Source: Falciphora oryzae (Eukaryota > Ascomycota > Sordariomycetes > Magnaporthales > Magnaporthaceae). Taken from it: DNA of 64,000 nucleotides. The stretch is taken from NCBI GenBank assembly GCA_000733355.1, contig JNVV01000001.1, forward strand, positions 3,196,278-3,260,277. Direction: 5' to 3'. This document shows, one piece after another, positions 44,890-55,700 of this stretch; the first letter of the stretch is position 1, and every line of letters starts with the position of its first letter. The position numbers and the translations under genes are program-made. The notes under the pieces are model-generated. The model did no database searches. It was not told the DNA's origin and saw only the letters and a list, made by a program, of their open reading frames with translations.

Positions 44890-47477
44890 GTTCATCCGCG
44901 AAAAGGGGCTCTCCTGGGTTGCTGGCGCATATAGCCCCCAGCGCCCCTGAAGCCAATGCCGCTAGCTGACCAACGACCGCTCGGCTGCCTCCTCGATCGC
45001 TTCCCGCCCTGACGGCTCTCCGGCAAGTTCCAGGTCGACTCGGAGCCCAAACGGCCCCGATTGCTCCATTGCGGGTCCAATTCGTCGTTCTGCTCGATTT
45101 CTAGGTCACGGAGACGCTGAGAGCTCTGGGGCCATGTGTTTCTCTGATACCCCCCGTGTTGACCTGGCGATTCTGTTCGTTGCTGCCGGGTGGCCCAGCC
45201 ATAGCCCTGGCTGCCGTCAGCACTGCCGTGGGCTTGACTGCGGTTAGACTCGCTATGGACCTAGCCGTCGTAAGTCTGGCTATACGCTTGGCTGTCGTAT
45301 CCCCTGTGGTAGGCTTGGTTGTGGCGGGCGTCGTCCGAAGCGCGCTTGAGGTCGGTCAGTCGAGCTTGCATTCCCCCTATTTTTGTCGCTTGCGCGTTGA
45401 TCTGCTTGTCCTTCTCGGACACTTGGCTTTTCAAAAGATCGTTCTCTGCTGCGAGCGCGGCTTGGGCTTTGATCTGCTCGTCTTTCTCGGCCAGTTTCTC
45501 TCGCAGATATTTGTCCGCGCGGGAGAGTTTCCGCACCTGGTCTTGCATCGCCATGAGTATCCCACCTGATTTCAGTCTGGCTATCTCATTCCTAGCTTCC
45601 CTGAGCTCTGCCTCCCGTTTCGCATGGATCGGTCCGTCATCTGCTTTTAGCCTAGCTATCTCATCCATAGCTGCCGTGAGCTCTCCCTCCAGTTTCGTGT
45701 GGTTCATCCGCAGATCGTTGTACTCCTTGGCGAGCACCCACCCCCATATCTGCTAGCATCCCTTTGGTGCGCTCGACGGCTGCCGAGTGCGCATCATCAA
45801 ATCTGCCAGTCGATGCAACCGTGCCCCTCAGCCAAGATGTGACTTGGGGATTATTGCTCGATATCATGCGAGAAGGGTCGATTGGGGTCTTCTCTTGCTT
45901 CTTTCGGGCTTCGGCTGTCGAGGGGCTGTGGACCGGCCGCTTCCGCTTGCCGCCCGCATCTGCCTTCGAAACTGGCCTGGGCGGCGTCGAGGCTGGCTTG
46001 GGCGTCGAGGCTGGTTCGGGCGTCTCGGTTGGCTTTGGCGTCTCGGTTGGCTTGGGCGTCGAGGCTGGCTTGGGCTTCCTCGGCGGCAGCACCATCTTCC
46101 TCTCCGTCGCCACCAATTCGGCTTTAGCCTCCTTGGGGTTCGGGCGTCGGACGGCGACTGGGTCTTTGGCGTCCGAGAAATTGGCGACGGCAGCAATCCA
46201 TCCAGCGACTTCATTGCTGAAGTCTGGGAAATCCCGCCAGGTTGGGTTGGCTTTCGCCAGCGCGGAAAGGCCGGACGCATGCATCAGGACGAGGACGTCC
46301 TGGATGCTGTCCCCGCTGGCCTTAGCCTTAGCTGCCAGGGTCAGCCAGCAACTCCGCGCAATCAAGATTTGATTGCGGGAGGGGACGAGCTTCGCCTTCT
46401 CGTCGTCGCCGGATGCTCCCATCAACCTCTCCTCGTAAACCTTCTTGCGCGGGTTGTTCTCTTTGTCCGCTTGCGATATAACAGATCTCACTTCGTCCAT
46501 CTCCTTGGTCGCTCGCAGATACGCCCAATCTTTGTGCATCGCCGGCTTTTTAGCATCGCTCCATCGCAGCCATGAACGATGTGGCTGCAGTTGGATCCGT
46601 TGAGACCGATTTCACCCAAGGTGAACGCCACCACGGCTGCCATCGCTTTGATTTCCTCCTCTGTCGCCTTGTGCTTGTATCATTTGCCCTTGTTCTCCTC
46701 GGCCGTAGCTATGAGCTTACTAGCCGTGAGCTTTTTGAAAAGGGCCACGTCGGCCGGGTCGGCGTCCGGGATGCTCGCGATTGCCAGGCAAGTGGTGTCG
46801 CTCGCCTTGGCCTTTTTTTTGGGCGTGATTTTTGCCGATTTCGAATTGGCCGCCACCGCCGTCACTTGTCGCATCGCTTGGACTTTGTCGGTAAAATCCG
46901 AGGTGACTAGGTCCTTATCGAACCTAGTCATTTGACCATCATCCCGTTCGAACTCGGCGTGCGTTCGAAGGTACTGGTCATACTCTGCCCTGCTCCAGAC
47001 CCTGTCCCAGTAGATGATCATGTTCAGATCGTTGAGATCTTTGCCCGACTCCTGCTCCGCTTCGATCGCGAGTAGGACGGCCTGCACGGCTAGGAATTGC
47101 CGGGCCGCAACCATCGTTGGTTGGGATCTGTCTCCAGCCTTCATTTTGCCCCAATAGATTTTGAAGGCGGCCAGGCCTTTGATCCAGCTTCGGTTGTCGG
47201 GGCGTAGCAAGCTTGTCACTGTCGCTTCCATCTCCTCTTTGGTTTCGGTCGTCACTCGGGTGATTTGAGTGGTCCAGATTCGGGCAACCCAGTCCGTAAG
47301 CAGGCTTCGCTGCTTGACTGAAAGCTTGCTCTGGTTGCTGTTGAGAACTTGCATCATCGCCGCCTCGTCGTTCGTCTGCGGGACCTTGCTGCGGAGATGA
47401 GATAAGATGTCCATCGCGGCTCGCTCGTCATTGATGACGGGACCACCGCCGTCGTCCCCCTCGTCCCCCATCGTCAC
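44890..47477 (-). pseudogene. repeat A coding region, copy 2, broken
   Basis: It starts at 47477 (MTMGDEGDDGGG...; a second Met two codons on). About 265 open codons include LLTDWVARIWTTQITRV, MIIYWDRVWSRAEYDQYL and CLAIASIPDADPADVALFK. A TGA then stops the frame at 46680-46682, where copy 1 reads on into YKH-AT. After a frameshift near 46560-46590 the frame resumes (LRWSDAKKPAMHKDWAYLRA..., SCWLTLAAKAKA, LSALAKANPTW). A PTP-rich linker, basic GGKRKRP and another shift at 45735-45745 follow. The coiled coil (LREKLAEKDEQIKAQ) and a QAYHRGYDSQAYSQTYDG tail come next, then TAG at 45261-45263 and an Arg/Gly/Ser-rich continuation to about 44890. No known domain was recognised. Confidence 0.7.
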
Positions 47478-48085
47478 GTTTGCTTTCCGATTGCTTGGGG
47501 TAAATATCTTGTGGTTGGTGATAGGATGTGGTTGGTGTGGGATAGCTTGTGGAAGAATGGAGGAAGAAAAGTGGTAGTGTGTTCTGGATTTTTTTTTTTC
47601 AACTAGGTAGGAATATGGTTTTTTTTCTAATTGCCGGCCATTGTATTGTGAGGCGCCAGTGATTGTATCGTGAACGACCGGTGGTCGAGTTGTGAGCTGG
47701 ATGTCAATTTTGATATCCGAAGAATTCTATAAGTCAACACTCATCTCTAATGCTGCTATAACGCTTGGCATGTCACAAGCTCTAAGCCCGGCTCTTGCTT
47801 TGATAAGCCGGAGGTGCTTAAACAAGGATTCGAAATGCTGGCGGGAATTCCGCCTCATCAGTGTTTTCTATCTCTCGACAGCTCGACGTCTCCCAACCCG
47901 AATCTGCCCTAGTATTCGCAGCCCTGGCTCGTTTCGCGGGCGCTAACATTTTCCATCCAACGCTGCCAGCTGTGCCATCAATATCTTTTACTCGACTCTA
48001 AGTGCCAATATCGTTTCCGTTATAACCTTCCTCGCTTCTGTTGGCGTCGCTTGGACTAGTCCCGACCTCGGCGTGCCTCGGCGTG

Positions 48086-48100
48086 TTTTTTTTTTTTTTT
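48086..48100. repeat. poly-T tract (15 T) at the 5' boundary of copy 2
   Basis: T15 lies immediately outside the sequence shared by copies 2 and 5, so it marks the likely boundary of the element or of its insertion. Confidence 0.7.
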
Positions 48101-48291
48101 CCCTCCAGCCCCTGGATCTACTTATACAGGTCGCGTTCGATCCTTGCTTGCTATTCGATATGATTTTACACCTTTTGCATTTTGTAATCTACATATATTT
48201 CCGTTTAACACTTGTATCCTGGAAGCTTTGCAAGCTATGTTTAGGGTTTCGATTTGCGTTTATTAATTTATTTTTATTATTCGAATTTAAA

Positions 48292-48441
48292 ACTTATAAT
48301 AACCCGGCTGGTCCCAGTCTTAGATCTATCACCACGAACCCGGGGTTTTACACTTCGGTAGAGATATGGGCCACTAGGGCAAAATTTATATAGAGAGATC
48401 CCATCCGTCTGCATCAGCGGCGGTGCCAGGATTGTGGCTCT
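48292..48441. repeat. repeat B, copy 2
   Basis: About 150 bp closely similar to 43863-44012 and in the same orientation. It ends exactly where similarity to the repeat A coding region begins (48441/48442), so one element has inserted into or recombined with the other. Confidence 0.75.
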
Positions 48442-49030
48442 CGAGCACTGCCGGGCCGCCACCACTGGCGGGAGTTTCTCTTTCGCTTTCGCCTCCACGG
48501 CGCCCTGAAGACATCTGGGCCCTGGAAAAATCTCTTCCATTATCGATTCGCATCATATCGGCTACCATCTCCTTCGCTGTCTCCTTACCCTGCGAGGTCA
48601 CGTTCGCTATGAGGCTTGTCCAGATGTGAGCGACCTAGCCCCTTTTTGCGCGCAAGCCCTCCCTTACCCTAGCCAAACCCTTTTGACGCTGCGGCCTTTT
48701 CGCCCAGTTGTTCCACTTGCGTGCGGATGTAGTCGAGGACATCCAGCAGCACCTGTCGTCCGCGAGGCCGGTCTGGCTGGCTTCGTCTCGTCGTCAAACA
48801 TCGTTGCGCTGAGTTTCTGGTGTCTTTATGGTTGTGTAAAGATGTGATAGTAGTGTATTTGTAAATCAATGAGAAGAACAAAGTGGTAGAGTAACTATAA
48901 GAACTGTGGTGTTGATATGTGCTTTTATTTTTTTCCGAGCAATATCTGGTGTAGGGTTTCATTCTGAACTTGTGCTTCAGAGCCGGTCGATTATTATGAG
49001 CGGTTAGTGCTCTAGCGTGACCTCGGGTCG
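48442..49030 (-). mobile_element. repeat family A, copy 3 (5' fragment)
   Basis: Minus-strand sequence with the N-terminal part of the family protein (LLDVLDYIRTQVEQLGEKAA about 48700-48770, KETAKEMVADMM about 48550-48600) and its leader up to about 49030. Homology stops at 48442, where repeat B begins, so at least three quarters of the element is missing. The N-terminal region is itself frameshifted. Confidence 0.6.
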
Positions 49031-49470
49031 GGCATTGGGGGTGGAGCGAGGAACAAAGGAGGACAGGAGTAGGAAAGGATATGAATGCCGCCTCCGAGTC
49101 GTCGGGTATGGTTAGCGTGCACATCGTCGCGCAGCTTGTTTGCCTCTGCTGGGATGGCGCTGGACATATCACAAGTTTCAAGCCCAGTTCTGGTTGCTCT
49201 GACACATTCTCGGGCCCGAAAGCAAATGGTCTGCTTTACAAGGGCCGGGGCAAAACAGACGACAAACATCACTTAGTTATCATGGTGGCAGATGATGTGG
49301 ATGCTGTTGGATTGGATTTAGAGCCGAAGGGCGAGCTGCTACGCCGCACCCTGTTTCCATATGACCTTCGAGAAACAAACAGAAATGTGCACTTTGATCC
49401 TCCCCTCCCTCCGACAGACAAGGAAATTCCCGACGTAGATACAAAGGAGAAGATGCCAGTAGCTTTCCTT
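49031..49470. other. intergenic region 3' of vma-1
   Basis: About 440 nt between the copy 3 leader and the vma-1 stop codon; the vma-1 3' UTR must lie here. Short open frames on both strands show no domain. Confidence 0.5.
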
Positions 49471-52297
49471 TTACTCATCCATCACAGAAGCAAACTTCTC
49501 CAGCATTTCGCTGTGGATTGCCTCGTACTGTAGGCAACGAAAGGAGGATGGTTAGCACACCATTCAGGGTAGGGATAAGAGAGAGAGAAGGGACGAGTAT
49601 CATATAGACTTTGACTGACCCTCTTGCAGATGACGTCCTCGCCATCTGACGGAACCTCGAATTTGAGGCTCCTGAGCTTGCCCTGCAGATCCTGGGTGGC
49701 GTCGCGCACCTTGGACCAGCTCTGGCCCTGCGCGACGGCCTTCTGGGCCTCGTCGTGGAACCCCATCATCAGGCGCATCATCCATTCCGTCTTCCAGATG
49801 GGGCAGAACTGGTCGTAGTCGCTGTACCCGTTCTGCTGCAGGAAGTCCTCCTTGATCAGCGTGGCCAAGTCCAGCGTGATCTTGTCCGGGTCCGAGAGCG
49901 CCGACTTGCCCACGAGCTGTACCACCTGGTCTAGCTCCTCCGAGTCTGAGAGCAGCTGCTTGATGCGGTCACGCAGCCGCGGGAAGTCGGGGTGGTCCTT
50001 CTCGTACCACTTGTCCAAGACCATCGTGTACTTCGAGTAACTGACAGCAGTGTTGATGCTGGGGAAGTGTTTGCGCTGCGCGAGCTTCTTGTCCAACCCC
50101 CAGAAGACCTGAACGATTCCTGCGCGCCCAAAATTGTTAGGATAGAGCTACTGCAGCGAAGAAATGTGAACCTACCCAAAGTTGACGATGTGACGGGGTC
50201 TGAGAAGTCTCCTCCGGGCGGGCTGACGGCGCCCACGATGCTGACACTGCCCAACCGCTCGGGCGAGCCGAGGGCACTGACACGGCCGGCACGTTCGTAG
50301 AAGGACGCGAGCTTGGCACCTAGGTAGGCAGGGAAACCCTGGTCCGCGGGCATCTCACCAAGACGCCCCGAGATTTCACGTAGCGCCTCTGCCCAACGTG
50401 ACGACGAGTCCGCCATCATAGCCACGTTCATCCCCATATCCCTGAAGTACTCGGCACACGTGACTTTTAAGGGGGACGACGTAAGAGCGACGTTAGCAAG
50501 GTTCTCGAGCCAAATGTGTTGTCGTGCAGAGTGAGGAGGTCCAAAAGACGGCTCCTGAATTTTTTTCGGCGAGGAATTGCATGGCTCAAACAAAGACTTC
50601 AAGCTCGGTAGATAAAGCAATTCTTAATAGGAAAAGGGAGTTGAGATTTTGCAAAGAAAAAGGAATTAGGAATTAGAGGGGGAAAAAAAGGAAGTAGGAA
50701 AAAAAAAGGAAGTAGGAAAAAAAGGAACAGGAACTGGGGAGGAAAATGAAGTACGGGCTCGAAAGGGAAAACAACCAATTATTCGAGAGAGACAAGAAAA
50801 AAAAAAAAAAAAAAAAACAAGGGAAGGAAATGTGTACCCACTTCCTGTGTAGATGGACGCCTCGCGCGCGGCCACGGGCATGTTGGACGTGTTAGCGATA
50901 AGCGTGGTCCGCTTCATGATAGGCTCCTTGCGGCCCTCGACCTCGATCTCCAGCTCGGGGAAGTCCTTGAGAACTTCGGCCATCTCGTTACCACGCTCGC
51001 CCTATTGATTTAAAGTCAGCAACTAGTCTGGCCCAGACGGCGCAAAGACGAGAGAAACACAAAGGGCAGGGTATAACTTACGCAGCCGACGTAGACAATG
51101 ACATCGCTGTTGGAGAACTTGGACACGGACTGGCTGATGACGGTCTTGCCGCAGCCAAAGGCACCCGGGATAGCGACGGTGCCGCCGAGGACGCTAGGGA
51201 AGAGGGAGTCGAGCACGCGCTGGCCGACGAGGAAGGGGCTATCGGCTGACAGCTTCTCCGTAGTGGGACGGGGTACGCGGACGGGCCAGGACTGCATCAT
51301 GGGGTACTCGGTTTTCTTGCCGTCGAACTCGACCTCGAGGATCTTGTCGGCGACGGTGTAGCTGCCGGCGTCGGCGATCCTGGTGATGGTACCCCGGGCG
51401 CGGGGCGGGAACATGATCTTGTGGACCTTGATGAAGGAGTTCTCAAACACGGTGCCCCAGACGTCGCCGCCAGAGATGTGGTCGCCGACCTTCATCTTGG
51501 GCGTGAATTCCCACTTCTTTTCGCGGTCCAGCGCGGGGGCGGCCACGCCGCGCGGGATGTAGATGCTCTTAGACATGTCGGCGATCTTCTCGAGCGGGCG
51601 CTGAATACCGTCGTAGATGTTGTTGAGCATGCCGGGCCCGAGCTCGACCGACAGCGGCTTGCCGGTGCGGAGAACAGGATCGCCGACCTGCACGCCGGCC
51701 GTCTCCTCGTAGACCTGGATGGTGGCGCGGTCGCCGCTGATGCGGATGACCTCGCCAACGAGGTTGTTGTGGCCGACCTTGCACAGCTCGTACATGGCCA
51801 CGCCGATCATGTCCTCGGCGACGATGACGGGCCTGTCTCACAGGCGGTCAGCAGCCTAGCCGAGGAATCGAGCGTATGACGTAGCACCGGCACATGGCGT
51901 CGGCGCCGAAAACAAGCGTAGGGGGATGTTTGGGAAGAGCGGAAGCGCCATCACGCACCCTGATACCGAGTAGATCTTGCCTGCAGAGAGCAAAGACAGA
52001 GGTCAGAAAGATGCCAAAGAAGTCTCGTCGTGGAGTCTGTGATGATTTTGTTATGGTGGTTGACTTACCATATTCACCCTCTGGCTTCTCGCCATTTTGC
52101 GAAGGCTTCTGAGACGGCGCAAGGCGCGGCGGTCAGCAATTAGGTTTCGACCCACGGAAAAGCCTTGAGAAATCCAGCATGGTCGATATCGTCGCCGCCG
52201 CAGAGCGCTGGTGTACGCCGCGGCGGGCGCGGTCGAACATGAAGCCGAACGAACGCCGGCGGTAACGGGGGCAAAGGCCGAGGCTTACCGGAGCCAT
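49471..52297 (-). CDS. vma-1: vacuolar H+-ATPase catalytic subunit A
   Basis: Eight minus-strand exons give 608 aa: 52289-52297, 52069-52108, 51959-51980, 51082-51832, 50842-51001, 50176-50463, 49620-50119 and 49471-49527. Every junction has GT-AG and restores the conserved protein ([20 protein letters not shown]...VMDE). Subunit A of the V1 sector hydrolyses ATP to acidify vacuoles and endosomes. The P-loop GAFGCGKT is at residues 247-254, and the catalytic-site stretch [18 protein letters not shown] is intact. Exons of 9 and 22 nt are unusually small. The 378-nt intron (50464-50841) is far longer than the others and A-rich. There is no intein at the YVGCGERGNE site used by the yeast VMA1 intein; instead an 80-nt intron follows the Cys codon. 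The gene is intact although repeat fragments lie on both sides. Confidence 0.96.
50797..50817. repeat. poly-A tract (21 A) inside a vma-1 intron
   Basis: A21 on the plus strand (T21 in the transcript) near the donor end of the 378-nt intron. The neighbouring sequence has repeated GGAAGTAGGAAAAAAA units (about 50690-50730), which account for much of the extra intron length. Confidence 0.85.
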
Positions 52298-53400
52298 GTT
52301 GGAGCTAGTGTGGCTGGCTGTTCGGTCTCTGGGAATCCGGTCCTCGGGAGACGTCGTCGGCGGGGGAGGCTGCAGGCGGATATCAATCGAGGGCAGCGGC
52401 AGATCAGGAGAATCGGGCGCGGCGGAAGAAGATGGCGGCGCTGCTTGCGGAGGTTGCGGCAGCTTGGATGGGGATGCAGGTGTGGGAGAAATTGGCAGTG
52501 GCTGTCGGGAAGCTGCCGCCAGGACTTGGAGCTGCTGAAGCTCCTCAGCCTGGTCTCTGGCAGCCGGTTCTGGCGCTGCTACTGCATGTGGGGCTGCCGT
52601 CGCAGCTGCTCCCCCACTCACGCCCCCGCCTTCTGCTGCTGCCAACGGCTGCTGTGGCGGTGGCACGGGGGATGATGACGGCCGCCGCGACTCTGCTCCT
52701 CCGGTTTCTGCGCTTCCTACTGCTGCCTCAGAGCCCTGACCGCCTGCCGAGCCCACCAAGAGGTCAACCAGGCTGGGGCGCGCGCGCAGTCGGGGCTTCA
52801 GGCCAAGCTGCATGCAGTCGACCTCTTGCTGCGATTGGCTCGATTGCTTTCTTTTCGTTGGCGGTTGCGGTTTTTCGTCCTGTTGATTGGATCAAGTCAC
52901 GGAGAAGTTCAAGTTGCAATCGGCCGTGAGGAGAACGCGGCACAGCACAGGTCTCCCATCAGCCTTTTGTTGTCAAGGACGCCGCTGTCTTGATTGGGAG
53001 CAGGCAGGGGCATGACAACAACAAAACAATACCAACGCGAGTGGGGATGGATGGTCACCTCCCCTCAGCTTTCAATCTAACCCTTAAATGGAGACAGGCA
53101 GGCAGGCCGACGATGACAGCATCACCCTTGAGAGTTTGTCGGTTCGGAATTTGGAGAGTGGAATGTTAAGAGCAGTCGATGGCCAAAAAGACTGGGTATT
53201 TAGAGGAGCAAATCGATAGGAAGCCGAAAGTAAAAAGGGATAGGAATCCGGAAGGGGAAAAAAATGAACTAAAAAGGAATGGAATAGTAAATCGGAAGTA
53301 GAACGGAACAAGGAATTGCCAAGGGAAAAGAAATAAGAAAAAAGAATAACACGAGGGACAAGAATAAGGAATACATTCACGACTGGCAAGGGGGAGAAGG
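52298..53400. promoter_or_regulatory. vma-1 promoter and leader region
   Basis: The minus-strand sequence just upstream of the vma-1 ATG stays open in frame back to 52813, encoding Pro/Ala/Ser/Gln-rich residues. Because vma-1 orthologues start at MAP, this is read as GC-rich leader rather than coding. Purine-rich plus-strand sequence (53220-53360) lies further out. No other gene was seen. Confidence 0.5.
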
Positions 53401-54075
53401 GGCGGAGACCCTCACGTTGAACAAACAACAACCAGAAAAAGGCATCACCACCCCTCGGAAGAAGTCGACCAGCAAGCTGAAGCCATTCGGGGCGGACATG
53501 GAGACTTATAGCTCCAATCCCACATACAAGTTCCTCGAAAACGCATTGAGAGTCGTTACATCCTGGTGTGAGGCTTCAGTATTCGAAAAGCCCTCGGGCG
53601 AGCCGGATGGCCCTGTCCTATTCTCGGAACAACTTAAGGTCGTCAGTTGTTTCCAGATATGCCCTCTCGGGCCCAGATTCGGAAGATTCGGATCGCCGCA
53701 GCGGCCCTACGTATCCGCCTGGACTCAGGGAAGAGAAATCTACTGCTGGTCCGCTCTCGTCTGGAGCCTTACTTCAGCTCTCTCTCTCTCTCTCTGGTTC
53801 GGTTCTTCTACCCGGCCAACCCCGTGTATGCGAGCAAAGGACGGACAAGCCATGTCCTAGACCTGTAGAAGGTGATGATCAAACCTGGGACCTGGAGGTT
53901 TTCGGGGGACAGCCGAGAGCTTTGTGGCTAGGATGACAAATCGAGCAGACTTCTACCGAAATGCGCGTGGCAGGGATAAATCTTGGGACGCCGTCAAGGA
54001 GGGACCAAGAAGAAGAATGTTGTCCGAGAATATGCGCCCACGGCGACGTCTGGCAAGCAGGCCCCGTACAAGGGC
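53401..54075. other. island sequence without an assignable gene
   Basis: A plus-strand frame is open at 53417-53860 but has no recognisable domain and ends in a CT microsatellite (about 53776-53796). It might be a fragment of a lost gene. Confidence 0.4.
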
Positions 54076-54400
54076 TCATGGGAGATCCGAAGTCGAGCTC
54101 TCAAAGACGTGCACCCAGAGCATCCGGAGATCTCGGAAAAGGCCCTCAACATCCTCCAGTATCTCGAGGATAGTGTCAATCTCGCGAGTTCGGACGTCCC
54201 AATCCTTGAACTCCTCCCAGGTTCGTTCTTCCTGCTCCTGACCCCATATGTAGGTTTTGTGGGTACCAGCGGGATAAGGATTGTCCAGCATGACACTGAG
54301 AGCCACTCGGTGGTTTGCCTTCTCCATGGAGGACCATGCTTTGGTCAGGGTTGCCCGATCTGTGAGGCTTAGCGTGTCCTCTCGGTCGACACCCAGGAAG
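54076..54400 (-). CDS. unknown open frame, possibly a gene fragment
   Basis: The minus-strand frame is open across this stretch and has reasonable residue composition (YIWGQEQEERTWEEFKDW; EIDTILEILEDVEGLFRDL). I recognise no family. It stops at 54076. In its 5' half it runs into sequence antisense to repeat A copy 4, so any true start is unclear. The plus strand is also open over part of it. It may be a remnant of a host gene or of another repeat. Confidence 0.2.
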
Positions 54401-54439
54401 CAGGAGAAGACCGGCCTCTCGACCCATGTCGTCCGAATG

Positions 54440-55430
54440 GTAGCTCGGTGCTCCAGCTTTCCAACCGGGGGATACGGGGGACCGACGGCAAAGATGAAAA
54501 CTGCCAGCACATTGTCAAGAGACTCCGGTGGACGGACGCCAAAAAGGCGATCAATCACAAGGATTGGGCGGCTCCGGGAGCGAGCAAGGATATGGCTTCA
54601 CTGAGGTCCATCTATTTTGATGCCAACAGGGCGAACAAATCGCGAAAGCAAACGTACGAGGAAGCATGGACCAAGGCGACCGGCGACGACGGGAAACCGA
54701 AACTCATGTCGTCAAAGGACAGGATCTTGGTCACACGCAGTGGCCGGCTGACCCTGGTAGTCAAGGCAAAAGCAACAGGCGACAGCGTCTAAACAGGGTT
54801 CTGTTTATGATGCACCAAACCGGCCTTTCCGGGCTGGCGAGAATCATCCCAACTTGGCACGCTTTTCTAGACCACCCCCTCAAGAGGTGCCGTTGGACCT
54901 CAGCGACCTAAGATGGAAAGCAGTTCACACTTGGTTGCTCGAACAGAATATCCACTTTGAGGTTTAACGGCACTGGAGGATAGCGGCGAGGTGCCTAAGC
55001 GGACTGTCGTGGTGGCCAACTTCGAAGACGCTCAGGACCTAGTCGCCGGTAGACACTCCAGCGGTACGGTGCCCGAATAAAAACGCAGTTTCGACGGCCG
55101 CGCTACGGGCGAAAAGTGTGCAGAGGAGGATCACGGCCATATAGCCGGGTTCGACAAAGGCCTAGTCACCCATGACTTCATCGACAAGGTCCAGGCAACC
55201 CGACAAGCGAGAGCGACAGCGGCCGAAGAGGAGGGCAACAAATCAACGCCGAAGAAAGAGGGCAGGCCGAACACCGCCACCTGCTCGAAGATTACCAGTA
55301 GTCCCGACGCGACCCAAGCCGACGTGGTGAAGACAGCCGGACCAATGTTGAGTGACCCGGGACGAAGGGCGTGTGTCTGTGACGGCGACAATGATGCAGA
55401 AGATGCCCTACTTGTGGCGGGCTAGGGTCT
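54440..55430 (+). mobile_element. repeat family A, copy 4 (rearranged fragment)
   Basis: Plus-strand homology in two blocks. 54480-55065 corresponds to the middle of the protein (DENCQHIVKRLRW..., NHKDWA, SKDMASLRSIYFDAN, then VANFEDAQDLVAGR). 55125-55430 corresponds to the preceding N-terminal half (LVTHDFIDKVQATRQ, ATCSKITSSPDATQADV). Their order is reversed relative to copies 1 and 2, so this copy was rearranged. Stops and frameshifts are present; it cannot encode the protein. Confidence 0.6.
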
Positions 55431-55700
55431 AGAGCTACTTAAAAACTCATAGACTGTCCTCAGCGCGCAGGGCCAGGTCGTGGCCGACGGCGGAGGCGGC
55501 CGGGCCCAGCAGCCGGTGGTTTTTATGAGCGACTGGTGATGGTGTGGTTATGGTGCGGTGAACGGGATGTCGGTTTTGATCCCGGGGGAGTTTGTAGGTG
55601 GTTGCAAGTTTATAAACTCGACACCCGTTTCCAGCGCCGCGTTTCTCGCCAGCTTGACCTGCTGCGACTTGGCATAATGACTGGGAAGGGAAAAGGAAGG
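55431..55700 (-). mobile_element. repeat family A leader fragment
   Basis: The stretch around 55525-55680 (ATGAGCGACTGGTGATGG..., GGTTTTGATCCCGGG, ATAAACTCGACACCC) matches the leader of copy 2 at about 47690-47770 in minus orientation. It lies next to the plus-oriented copy 4, forming a tail-to-tail junction. Confidence 0.45.

Larger units (their letters stand above)
44137..48085 (-). mobile_element. repeat family A, copy 2 (most complete)
   Basis: About 3.95 kb, minus strand. The 5' end (about 48061-48085, CACGCCGAGGTCGGGAC-type on the minus strand) matches the start of copy 5 near 56481. The 3' end (GTCAATGAAGGCATTGAC-type at 44137-44155) matches the termini of copies 1 and 5. Between lie an about 600-nt leader, a coding region (about 47477 to 44890), an acidic-repeat region (44480-44700) and two T-runs. 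T15 (48086-48100) flanks the 5' end. No terminal repeats or target-site duplication could be fixed by eye. Confidence 0.65.

Noticed and set aside
38948..49030. Repeat family A as a known LTR, LINE or DNA transposon
   Set aside because: No reverse transcriptase YxDD, RNase H, integrase DDE, tyrosine recombinase or Helitron Rep/helicase motif, and no clear LTR pair or terminal inverted repeats by eye.
51082..51832. Intein in vma-1
   Set aside because: The conserved protein is continuous across the intein site with no Cys...His-Asn splicing blocks; only a spliceosomal intron is present.
52298..52813. In-frame open sequence upstream of the vma-1 ATG
   Set aside because: Pro/Ala/Gln-rich residues driven by GC content; vma-1 orthologues start at MAP, so no extension is called.
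53417..53860. Plus-strand open frame of 147 codons
   Set aside because: No domain, ends in a CT microsatellite and has no promoter or intron signs; left as unassigned island sequence.
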